15,423 bases of DNA, taken from contig DAINAR010000064.1 of the NCBI GenBank assembly GCA_036733345.1, positions 1 to 15,423 of the forward strand, in the 5' to 3' direction. Shown here in pieces: positions 1-8,280 of this stretch. The DNA comes from JAFGMQ01 sp036733345 (GTDB lineage Bacteria; Desulfobacterota; DSM-4660; Desulfatiglandales; Desulfatiglandaceae). The first letter of the stretch is position 1. Every line of letters begins with the position of its first letter. Made by a program: the position numbers and the translations under genes. The notes below the pieces were generated by a model. That model ran no database searches. It was not told where the DNA came from and was given only the letters and a program-made list of their open reading frames with translations.

Positions 1-15
1 GATTAAAAAAGATTG

Positions 16-45
16 TTGTCAATTATTTTATAATTTTGATATAAA
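16..45 (+). promoter_or_regulatory. Candidate sigma-70 promoter for the export operon
   Basis: A TTGTCA hexamer at 16-21 and TATAAA at 40-45 are separated by 18 bp, inside an AT-rich stretch 85 bp before the first gene. The match is fair, but AT-rich DNA gives such matches by chance. It would drive the SLBB export gene and the beta-barrel gene behind it. The window begins only 15 bp upstream, so other control elements may lie outside. Confidence 0.35.
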
Positions 46-128
46 AATTTAAATGTTAAATTGCCTATACTTAGAGCTAAAGCTTTATTCACCCTTGGGC
101 TATGTGAGAGCTGCTTAAGGAGAGAATT

Positions 129-2080
129 ATGAAAAAAGTCCTTTCAAATTTTGTTTTACAGCTATTACTGGCAATTTTGTTTTCGTCAAGTGCTTATGCT
201 GATTTCGGGCTTATGCTGGGCTCTTTTAGGAATAAAGATGGGGCTCAAGAATTTCAAAAGACACTGATTAAACAAAAATATGATGCCTTTATTCAGGAAA
301 TAAACATGTCTGATAAAGGCTTATGGTACAGGGTTTCTGTGGGCCCTTTTGATACAAAGGAGGAAGCACTGAATCAGAGAAAACGCATGAGGTCCGAAGG
401 ATTTGTCGGTGATATCCTTATTGTTAAAATTAATGCTGAACGTGTGGCAGCTGCTGATAAGTCAAATACACAGGAAAAAAATGCACTCAAGCAAACTAAT
501 GATAAAGGCGTTTCCAAAAACGTGCAAAGCCCAGCTGTTCAAACTAGTGCTGAGAGGCCTGTTGATAAATCCGGCTCCGAAACACGAAAGGACATAACAC
601 TTTCGTGGGATGCAAATAAAGACCCTGACCTGGCAGGCTACAAGGTATATTACGATACTGACCCTAACCCTCCTTACGATCCTGATAAGATTGATTACGC
701 TGACGAAGGGCCTCCACCCGTTACCGTTGCCAGTGGAATTACTGAAATTACTCTTCATGGATTAACAAAAGGCAAGGACTATTACTTCACTATTACCTCT
801 TTTGACAAAAGCGGATCTGAAAGCAGGCCTTCTGATCAAATTACAACAGCCTCATTGAACTCACCGTATAATAGACCTTCTCCAACTCATCAAAATAAGC
901 CCGTTCTTCAGAATGAAAACATTATAAGAGAGCCATCTGATAAGTCATCAGGATCTGTTGAACAAACCTCTCTAATAGCTGCTGGAGATATCATTAGGAT
1001 AGAAGTGCCTGGCCAGAGAGAGATGAGTAAGGCCTATGATGTAGATCCAAGTGGTAACATATATCTGGTGATTGTAGGCAAGGTTCCGGTTCAGGGATTG
1101 AATACTGATGACCTTGCTTCGAAATTACGTGAGAGACTTGAGAGATATTTAGGAAAAGAGGACAAGGTAACAATAGAACTGCTGGAAAGGTGGCGGTTTA
1201 TCTATATCCAGGGCGGGGTTCAGTATCCGGGATGGTATCATGTTCCATATCAGGTTGAACTGGATGAACTTATAAAACTGTCAGGAGGGTTGATACCGGG
1301 AGCAGATTATGATGGAATCAGATTGAAACGCAATACACCTGATGGCTATAACGAGATAGAAATAAAGGATAAAATTATTCTGGAACCTGATGATGTCTTA
1401 TCAGTGCCTTCACCTGAAAAATACAGGGAAACAGTTGATAATGGGGACCTGCTGTTTGTTAATATTCCTCAAAGGCAGGCCCCTACCAGTCGTCCTGATC
1501 AAAGAGACTCAGCAGATTTAAGCGAATCTTTTACTCGAAACAAGGTGGAAGCTGATGAAAACGGATATGTATATATTCCGGACTATGGCCATGTTTATGT
1601 AAAGGGTCTTACCCCTGAAGAGATAGCCAGGACAATAACCGAAAGACTCCCTAAATATATGGCCATCCTTGGCAAGGTACGCGTTAGTATCCTTGAAAAG
1701 AAACATTTTATCCAGTTACTGGGCCATGTTAAAAAACCGGGATGGTATAATGTTCCTGAAACCGCTAACATACAGGAGGCCCTTGTATCAGGCGGCGGGG
1801 CGATTGACGGGGCCGTCATGAGCGAGGTAAGCATTCAGCGCCGGTTGGGAGACACTGTCAGGGCGATAAAAGTGAATCTTTATCAGTATACAATAACNNN
1901 NNNNNNNNNNNNNNNNNNNNNNNNNNNNNNNNNNNNNNNNNNNNNNNNNNNNNNNNNNNNNNNNNNNNNNNNNNNNNNNNNNNNNNNNNNNNNNNNNTTA
2001 ATTATGACAAGGGAGTTTCAGGCAAATACCCTGAATTGAACATACGCATGGAACCTAATGATACTGTTATTGTGCCTTAA
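129..2080 (+). CDS. Periplasmic SPOR-FN3-double Poly_export/SLBB polysaccharide export protein
   Basis: Likely the Wza-type export component that carries exopolysaccharide across the periplasm and outer membrane. The start has a good Shine-Dalgarno (AAGGAGAG, 117-124). Residues 1-24 form a signal peptide ending AYA before D25. There is no lipobox cysteine, unlike classical Wza. A SPOR-like domain (about 25-101) is followed by a polar linker and a fibronectin type III domain (about 154-232, with LSWDAN and YYFTITSFD). Two consecutive Poly_export plus SLBB modules follow (about 282-427 and 427 to the end), each with a 'PGWY.VP' SLBB signature. An N gap interrupts codon 590. The bases after the gap, read in the frame giving NYDKGVSGKYPELNIRMEPN, end at TAA 2078-2080 with DTVIVP, the usual end of such a domain. 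The stop at 2039 in the scaffold frame is an artefact of the arbitrary gap length; the true missing length must be 2 modulo 3. Domain calls are from recognition, not a search. Confidence 0.85.
1898..1997. other. Scaffold gap (100 N) inside the export gene
   Basis: Exactly 100 Ns, so the size is probably a default. The flanks share no overlap, so some DNA really is missing here. It belongs to the last SLBB domain. The reading frame on the right side resumes only if the missing length is 2 modulo 3. Confidence 0.95.
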
Positions 2081-2096
2081 GGGGATCAAGGATGCA

Positions 2097-2169
2097 AGGG
2101 TTCAAGGAGCCGAGGGAAGTGCTTAAGGATTATAAAGAAAGCACTTGACCCCTTGAATCCTTGAACCCT
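2097..2169. repeat. Nested palindromic element between the export and barrel genes
   Basis: Outer arms AGGGTTCAAGGA (2097-2108) and TCCTTGAACCCT (2158-2169) are perfect inverted copies. Inner arms AAGTGCTT (2117-2124) and AAGCACTT (2139-2146) enclose a 14-nt loop. GGG/CCC between them can also pair across a small bulge. There is no T-run, so it does not look like an intrinsic terminator. It fills most of the 128-bp spacer and is probably a dispersed REP/MITE-like palindrome. It might stabilise mRNA ends or tune expression of the downstream gene. Confidence 0.7.
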
Positions 2170-2208
2170 CGAACTCGTTAAATCAACTAATCGGGAGAAG
2201 AACCTTAG

Positions 2209-3528
2209 ATGAAAATATTTAAGCATTGGAAAGCCCATGTTGTTTTTTCTCTATTGCCGCTTATTATGCTTGTGCTGATTTCATCTGATGCAACAGGCGC
2301 AAACCGCATTACACTCCAGCCTGTATTAAACGTCAGCGAAGAATATGATGACAATATCTTTCTGGATAAAGAAAACAGGAAATCCGATTATATTACAACA
2401 GCCTCACCGGGAATTATTCTCAACATCGATTCAGAAAAAAACGGCCTCAGTCTGGATTACGCCCCTACCTGGGTCTGGTATCATAAATACTCAGGTAAAG
2501 ATACAGTAAGACACAGGGGAACTTTTAATTTCTGGCAGGGATTTGGAAAGCATCTGAAATTCAATCTCAGAGATTCCTATCTGAAATCGGAAGATATCCT
2601 TGAAACTTTTGAGCCGGGGCAGGCAAGCCAGCTACTGACGCATACAAGAAGACCGTATCAAAGAAACGACGCCAGAGCCAGCCTTGACTATCAGTTCGGT
2701 CCAGAGAATTATTTTACTGCGGGATACAGACACAATTTTATAAAACGTGATGATCCTTTGTTCTATGACACTGTTGAACACGGTCCTTTCGCAACTTTGT
2801 CCTACTGGTTCACTAAAGCAGACGGCGTTGAATTCAGTTACAGCTTTACAAGGTATGAATACGAATATGATCAGGGTCCGGATTCAACAGATGATTTTGA
2901 CGGTCATCAGGCAGGCGGCCGTTATATTCACCGATTTGGCCCGCATACAAAAGCCTACATAAATTACCAGTTCACCGCAAGAAATTCAAAAGAAGGCCCG
3001 GATGAATATGACTACAAAGTACATGACGGCCGGATAGGAGTAGCTCATGATTTTTCTTCAAAGACCTCGGCGGTTCTGGAATGCGGCTACTACAGGCCCG
3101 AGGAAAAAGCAGAAGATGCCGGGAGCGGAATGTCATATTCTGCTTCTCTAACCAGGCGGATAGAACATGGAAACATCACACTCGCCGCTGAGAGGGGATG
3201 GGATGAAGGATTCCTGGACGTAGAACCAAGAGGTTTTACAAGGTACTCATCAGCATCGGCAAAAATAGATTATACCATCTGGAAGGATCTGGATGCTTAT
3301 GCCGGGATTTCATACAGAAAAAATAAATACTTCTTTGAGGAAGAGGATGATGAAACCTATACAGGACAGTGCGGTATCAGGCTAAAAATCCTTCGATGGC
3401 TTTCTGTTGGGCTGAACTATACTCGCAGAGACCGAAGAAGTGATGATCCAATCTATGAATATACTGACAATAGAGTTATGATTACTTTTTCTGCCAGGCA
3501 TCCGGAAGGTTTTCGCTGGATATTTTAA
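2209..3528 (+). CDS. Outer-membrane beta-barrel protein, BBP2-like, exopolysaccharide-associated
   Basis: A 439-residue protein with a signal peptide (hydrophobic core about 11-26, likely cleavage after TGA at residue 31). The mature start, LNVSEEYDDNIFLD, is the pattern typical of putative beta-barrel porins found beside exopolysaccharide and PEP-CTERM/exosortase clusters. The rest alternates short amphipathic strands rich in Tyr, Phe and Arg (for example FNLRDSYL, FTAGYRHNF, VEFSYSFTRYEYEY). It ends in phenylalanine (GFRWIF), the classic outer-membrane protein assembly signal. A GGGAG at 2193-2197 lies somewhat far (11 nt) from the ATG. It follows the SLBB export gene on the same strand, so the two are probably co-transcribed; I infer that it forms or supports the outer-membrane exit. 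The exact substrate and pore status cannot be read from sequence. Confidence 0.8.
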   Translation: MKIFKHWKAHVVFSLLPLIMLVLISSDATGANRITLQPVLNVSEEYDDNIFLDKENRKSDYITTASPGIILNIDSEKNGLSLDYAPTWVWYHKYSGKDTVRHRGTFNFWQGFGKHLKFNLRDSYLKSEDILETFEPGQASQLLTHTRRPYQRNDARASLDYQFGPENYFTAGYRHNFIKRDDPLFYDTVEHGPFATLSYWFTKADGVEFSYSFTRYEYEYDQGPDSTDDFDGHQAGGRYIHRFGPHTKAYINYQFTARNSKEGPDEYDYKVHDGRIGVAHDFSSKTSAVLECGYYRPEEKAEDAGSGMSYSASLTRRIEHGNITLAAERGWDEGFLDVEPRGFTRYSSASAKIDYTIWKDLDAYAGISYRKNKYFFEEEDDETYTGQCGIRLKILRWLSVGLNYTRRDRRSDDPIYEYTDNRVMITFSARHPEGFRWIF

Positions 3529-3557
3529 CGGTTAACTTTGACGGCTCCGTAAAAGGT

Positions 3558-3683
3558 CGTCACTCCGGTCCCGCGTAAAGCACGGGATAAATTCCAACCG
3601 GAGTCCAGATGCTGCATAACTACTTAAAAACGCTGGATTCCGACTGGAGTTTATCCCGCATTTGATTCGGGGTCGGAATGACG
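3558..3683. repeat. Large imperfect palindromic repeat in the convergent intergenic region
   Basis: Outer arms at 3558-3573 and 3668-3683 match as inverted copies at 13 of 16 positions (CGTCACTCCGGTCCCG against CGTCATTCCGACCCCG). Inner arms of 26 bp, 3583-3608 and 3633-3658, match at 22 of 26, leaving a 24-nt loop. The ends carry the 'GTCA(C/T)TCCGG' signature shared with the element at 13399-13468. It lies just after the beta-barrel gene and could end or stabilise transcripts from both sides. Short ORFs across it are products of the palindrome. Confidence 0.8.
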
Positions 3684-4023
3684 GAAAATGGTACTTTTCG
3701 ACTTCCAAGGAAGTCATTTTATTGAAATCGCCAGAACACAGTGATATTATACTGCATTAATATGACAGCAGTCATAATAATACAGTGGATTTACTTCCTT
3801 ATAGGATACCGTTTGCGGTATAAGTTTACTTTTTACGATTGCATCAATTTTACCGTCTTTGTGCAATCATGTAAAATCATTGGATTCAGCTTCTTAGTCA
3901 AATTATCAAGAGAGTTACAAAACGGTCCTGGATTTCAGTCATATCTGAAGTCTCATTGTTTACCGCTGAAGTATCTGCAGGCATTTCTGTCGGGATGGAA
4001 TTACAATTTTTACGGCTTTCATC
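3684..4023. other. Intergenic stretch with no supported gene
   Basis: AT-rich DNA between the convergent barrel and OmpA genes. I see only a short hairpin, ATACCG-TTTG-CGGTAT (3806-3821), without a clear T-run. A 117-codon open frame at 3741-4094 starts here, but it runs into the 3' end of the OmpA gene, lacks a convincing ribosome site and encodes nothing recognisable. I do not call it. Confidence 0.6.
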
Positions 4024-6083
4024 CTAATGAATCGGCGACAGCTCAACCCGCCTATTCAGAGCCCTGCCTTCTTCAGTTTCATTGCCTGCAATAGGCCTGT
4101 GAAAACTGTATCCCGCAGTGGAGAGTCTCTCTGGATCAATACCTTTATTTACCAGGTATTCCATAACCGCCCTGGCACGGTTTTCTGAAAGTCGCTGATT
4201 ATAGGATTCGGTTCCAATGATATCTGCATGTCCCTTTATTTCAATTCTTAACTCCGGGTTTTCTTCCAATATGGAATATACGTCATCAAGTGATTGATAA
4301 TAAATGGGTTTAATTATATATTTATCAAAATCAAATAGTGTTTCACTAATTATCCAGCAGCCGTTTTCATCAACCCTTGCCCCCTTAGGTGTATCAGGGC
4401 AAAGATCAATACCGTCCAGGACGCCGTCTCCATCAGTATCCGGCGGACACCCCTTCGCATCAACTTCAACACCCTCAGGCGTTCCCGGGCATTCATCCAG
4501 ATAATCCGGCACACCATCACCATCGCTGTCCGGCGGACATCCCTTCTCATCAACTTCAACACCCTCAGGCGTTCCCGGGCATTCATCCAGATAATCCGGG
4601 ACNNNNNNNNNNNNNNNNNNNNNNNNNNNNNNNNNNNNNNNNNNNNNNNNNNNNNNNNNNNNNNNNNNNNNNNNNNNNNNNNNNNNNNNNNNNNNNNNNN
4701 NNCATCAACTTCAACACCCTCAGGCGTTCCCGGGCATTCATCCAGATAATCCGGGACACCATCACCATCGCTGTCCAGCGGACATCCCCTGCTGTCAACT
4801 TTTACGCCAAAAGGAGTATTCGGGCATTCATCAATATAATCAGGCACCCCGTCACAATCAGAATCTATTAAATCAGATGGATAAGTAAGATAGTACCGGA
4901 TACTGTCATTATTAAACATAGCTGCAACAGCCTTTGTCACAGCTCCATCGCAACTGTCATAAAGGTCTGTTGAAGAATTGGTTTCTTCAAAATTGACTGT
5001 GTAGCCATCACCTGTTTCTACATTTAGATTCAAATTGCATTCGACTGTCCTGAATTTCCATACAAGATTTGCCCGCGTAATAGAAAGTTTCAGGACTTTT
5101 GGAGGACCTTCAATTATGATAATTCCCTTTCTCGCCAGATCTGATTTAAGCATGCATAAGCTTGATAAATAATCTGCAGCTGGAGCCGAAAATCTCAGGA
5201 CATAAGGCAAACCATCCTTACTAATGCCAGCATATAGTCTGAATTCGCTTTTAAGCACATCAAGAACTGTGTCCGGGGCCTCTTCTGTTACCAGGGTAAA
5301 TTTTCTTATATCAGGTGGTTTGTTTGTCAGTGTGATTCCTGCCTGTTTTAATACACTCAAAATAGAGGAATAGATCTCATTCCATTTAACACCGCTGGTA
5401 TCAAACTTAAAAACTTTGGGACTGTATTCAGATAAAGAAATTCCTTGTTTACTCAGTTCATTTTTAAATAAGCATAGTACTTTTTCAGTCGGTTCTTCAC
5501 TTACAATAAAAAAATCCAGGATTTCAGGTTGACCTTCGGTGATTGATACATCCCTTTCTTCAAGTCCGGTTTCGATCAGTCCGACTACTGAGTCAGGCAT
5601 ATTGACAATGTTTATTGAAAGTTTGATTATAGCTGGAAAACCTTCATTAGCACTAACTCCTTTTGTTTCAATCTCTCTTTTGACAATACCGATTACCTTA
5701 TCTTCTTCCTCCGATTCGATAAAACAAATCTCAAACACTGTTGGGAAACCCTCTGTTACGAGTGTTTCTTTCTTTTCCAGCTCACTTTTTACCAAACCAA
5801 CAGCCGTGTCGGTCCACATATTCAAATTTCCCCACCATTTGTGAGTATATGCGCCAAGAAAAATATTTTCCTTATTATTTTGCGTATTCAGAAGTATTAC
5901 CGACTTAACGGCATTGAACTCCGGCTTAAGAACCATTCCGGGCTTCAGGGGTATTTCCTTAGGTACATAAAAGCGCTGAGTATAATCAGGTTTGTAATAA
6001 TAGCGGTGTGCACAACCGAAAGAAGTGAACAGCATCAGCAGAATAGCTATTCCAACCAGTCTGAATATTATGTATTTTGACAT
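4024..6083 (-). CDS. OmpA-family outer-membrane lipoprotein with seven N-terminal repeats and TSP3 repeats
   Basis: The gene is split by a false gap. Removing 155 bp (100 N plus a 55-bp duplicate) gives one 634-residue frame. The start is ATG 6081-6083 with GAGGT upstream. A signal peptide ends at C24 (FTSFGC), an acceptable but imperfect lipobox. Residues about 95-341 hold seven tandem units of about 35 residues with the pattern hhxhhKsELxxkGhxhxEGxPxhhkh. The last continues into a beta-rich part resembling YajG-like lipoproteins (inference). Four thrombospondin type 3 units (DSDGDGVPDYLDECPGTPEG type, calcium-binding) follow, then a C-terminal OmpA domain with GHAD, LSENRA and GRALNRRVEL, which should bind peptidoglycan. 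It probably links the outer membrane to the wall through a calcium-stiffened stalk. It is the last gene of the minus-strand cluster and faces the barrel gene tail to tail. Confidence 0.85.
4351..4865 (-). repeat. 90-bp tandem repeats encoding TSP3 units
   Basis: Four units of exactly 90 bp can be placed on the minus strand: 4865-4776, 4775-4531 (through the false gap, 90 bp after removing 155), 4530-4441 and 4440-4351. Units two and three are nearly identical at DNA level; the outer two are diverged. The repeats may have been collapsed in assembly, so the true copy number could be higher. Confidence 0.85.
4603..4702. other. Spurious scaffold gap inside TSP3 repeats
   Basis: The 55 bp before the gap (4548-4602) and the 55 bp after it (4703-4757) are identical. 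Collapsing them makes the interrupted repeat exactly 90 bp and restores the OmpA frame. Confidence 0.85.
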
Positions 6084-6195
6084 TTCTACCTCACTTCTCT
6101 TTCTTTATTTATTCTTTTTACGAAGTTATCAACCATTGGGAAAGGTTAGACAGATAATCTGTATTTACATCTCAGCACCTGACGACAACTATATT

Positions 6196-6906
6196 TTATT
6201 TCCTGAGATCTTCCGGTTCACGGCGAAGCACATCCTCATTAATAACCCAGGTTCCACCCTTTGATTCGCATGTTATCTGATCTTCTGCTCCGGGTATCCA
6301 CGTTCCACCCTTTGCCTCACAAGCAGTTCTTTCCTCGGCCTTTGTCACCCATTTGTTTCCATCAGCCTCACAGGTGTTCTGATCGATCGCGGGAACCCAT
6401 TTTCCACAGTTTGCCTTACATTCTGCCCGATTTTTTCCCCCAGCCCCTTCACAAAAAGCACTGCCAACTATATTTCCATCAGGATCATGGCACAGGGCAA
6501 CATCCGGTTTCCCATCCCGGCCCTGGCAATAGCCCACGTCCGGGTCACCATCGGGACCCCGGCAGTATGCACAACGATAGGCATCTCCGCGAAGCCCTTC
6601 TCCTGTTCCAAGATTGACAAACACATGAGTAGCTCCAAGTTCTGCAGCATTATCCAGCAGTTCATTCAGGGCATTATTGTAGGGGACCTCTCTTAAAAAA
6701 CCCCATGACAGGCAACATCCTCCCCAGAAAAAAGATGCTCCGGAAACATTCCCGAGAAATTTACACTTATTTTCAACTTGATGCGCCTGTACTGCCGAGA
6801 CAAGTCTTACTCGAGACGCCCTGGTGGACATTTCTGTCGCGCATGATGTCAAAAGAAGTGCAGAAACCATGGAAACGAGTATCAGGCATGATCGAATTCG
6901 TAACAT
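6196..6906 (-). CDS. DUF4156-like lipoprotein with a Cys-rich repeat tail
   Basis: I start it at ATG 6904-6906, preceded by AGGGG (6914-6918) at good spacing. Longer starts exist (ATG at 6927, TTG at 6945) but would bury the signal peptide. The 236-residue protein has a strong lipobox, LTSC with Cys22. Residues about 31-112 resemble DUF4156 surface lipoproteins (VRLVSAVQAHQVENKCKFLG, then LLDNAAELGATHV). The tail holds ten cysteines in two repeat styles: about 13-residue units of the C-x-G-x-DG-x-PDV type, then about 17-residue units of the CE-x-KGGTW-(V/I)PGAEDQ type. Function is unknown. The cysteines could form disulphides in the periplasm or at the cell surface. It lies between the chain-length gene and the OmpA gene in the same direction, suggesting an envelope role linked to polysaccharide export. 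Confidence 0.75.
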   Translation of the reverse strand: MLRIRSCLILVSMVSALLLTSCATEMSTRASRVRLVSAVQAHQVENKCKFLGNVSGASFFWGGCCLSWGFLREVPYNNALNELLDNAAELGATHVFVNLGTGEGLRGDAYRCAYCRGPDGDPDVGYCQGRDGKPDVALCHDPDGNIVGSAFCEGAGGKNRAECKANCGKWVPAIDQNTCEADGNKWVTKAEERTACEAKGGTWIPGAEDQITCESKGGTWVINEDVLRREPEDLRK

Positions 6907-7044
6907 TGATTTTCCCCTGTCAATCATTAATTTTTCCTGTTTCAAATAATAATATAACCTTATTTAAAAGCCTATTAGAGAAATCAGTTAAGAATATAAA
7001 AAACTTACCAATACCTCATGCTTTAAATTCAGAATATCTATTTA

Positions 7045-8267
7045 TTATTTTGTCACCTTTGGAATATGCCCTATAACCGGTAATGAAATAGTATCTTTTA
7101 TATCTACTTCATGACGGATAGACCCTTTAATGTATTCCCTTAACAGAACTATGCCTATCCCGANNNNNNNNNNNNNNNNNNNNNNNNNNNNNNNNNNNNN
7201 NNNNNNNNNNNNNNNNNNNNNNNNNNNNNNNNNNNNNNNNNNNNNNNNNNNNNNNNNNNNNNNTCATGACGGATAGACCCTTTAATGTATTCCCTTAACA
7301 GAACTATGCCTATCCCGATTATTAATCCACCCATTATCAAAATTATAACAATCCTTGTCTCAGCCCTTCTCGAAGGCTTTACAGAGAATGCCGGCGGATC
7401 AATCACCTTAATGTTACCGACAATCCCGGCCTCTTTCATCTGGTTATTAAAATATATCTTGTCCATGTAAACATAACGCTCTTTGGCCATTTTAAGCCTG
7501 GAATTCAGCCGCTCAAGCTGCAACTGGATTTCTACATCGCGCGCTTCTTCCAAATCACCGGGTATATCGAAGCGCCTTTTAAAATCGACTACGGCCTGCT
7601 CGGCATCCTGGAATTTCCTGAAAGCTTCATCCTGATATTTTTCAGCAAATTCCGTTTCATTACTGATAACTTTTTTATTTTCTTCCAGATTTGATGCCAG
7701 GCAGACGTCAATGTAGCTCTGCGCCAGCACAGGAGCTATCTCCTGATTAAAAGAAGATGCATTAATCCAGATTAATGCAGATCTTGTATTACTGGTTATT
7801 TTAACCCTGTTCCTTATTTCAGCAAGGAGTTGCCGTCTTTCCATAAGAGGGGATGCCCCTTCTTTTTCCATCCCTAAACGTTCCCTTAACTCCATTATTA
7901 TTTGAGATGTGATGCCCAAACGGCTCTTTAAATCCTCTCTGGCCTTATCAGGCAATATCTTTAACACCTCTGCTGCAAAAGAAGAACTTTTCAGCTTTTC
8001 TTCTTCTGCTACAACATAGGATATGTCAGGTCTCATTGGCGCCATAGAATCCGTCTTTACCTTGGAAATCTCTGAACGGGGTCCCTCAATCAACAAGGTT
8101 GCCTGGCTTACATACTCAGGCCTTGCAAAAAGCAGTACAATAATCGACATAAAGACAGCCAGGAAGAAAAAGATAAAAACAATCCATTTCCCTTCAATAA
8201 GGGGAACCATGAATTCTGAGACATAAAATGACATATCGAACTGTCTGCCTGCTGCTTTATCTTTCAT
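7045..8267 (-). CDS. Wzz/GumC-like polysaccharide chain-length determinant (inner membrane)
   Basis: A polysaccharide co-polymerase that controls polymer length and bridges to the outer-membrane exporter. The scaffold breaks it, but removing the 55-bp duplicate and 100 N gives an intact 355-residue frame ending at TAA 7045-7047. The true C-terminus reads REYIKGSIRHEVDIKD, then LPVIGHIPKVTK. Features in order: Wzz N-terminal segment, first membrane helix (about 28-49), a long helical region with coiled-coil character (about 120-280), a Pro-rich PPAFSVKPSRR before the second membrane helix, and a short cytoplasmic tail. The tail's 'PVIGHIP' resembles the linker that joins GumC-type proteins to a fused BY-kinase, but here the kinase-like domain is the separate gene upstream. 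ATG at 8267 is preferred over the adjacent GTG 8270. The start lies 13 bp after the upstream stop. Confidence 0.85.
7109..7318. other. False gap with a 55-bp duplicated flank
   Basis: The sequence 7109-7163 is repeated exactly at 7264-7318 with 100 N between. This is two contigs overlapping by one k-mer-length stretch that was not merged. Deleting one copy and the Ns gives a continuous reading frame for the chain-length protein. Confidence 0.92.
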
Positions 8268-8280
8268 CACTGCATGCTCT

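Noticed and set aside
3741..4094. 117-codon plus-strand open frame
   Set aside because: It overlaps the end of the OmpA gene antisense, lacks a good ribosome site and shows no recognisable domain or signal.
4351..4865. Regular 90-bp repeats as a CRISPR-like or satellite array
   Set aside because: The repeats are contiguous, in frame, and translate into calcium-binding TSP3 units of one protein.
4389..4871. Plus-strand frame rich in His/Pro repeats
   Set aside because: It is the antisense reading of the TSP3 repeat DNA and includes the N gap; the repetition comes from the real minus-strand gene.
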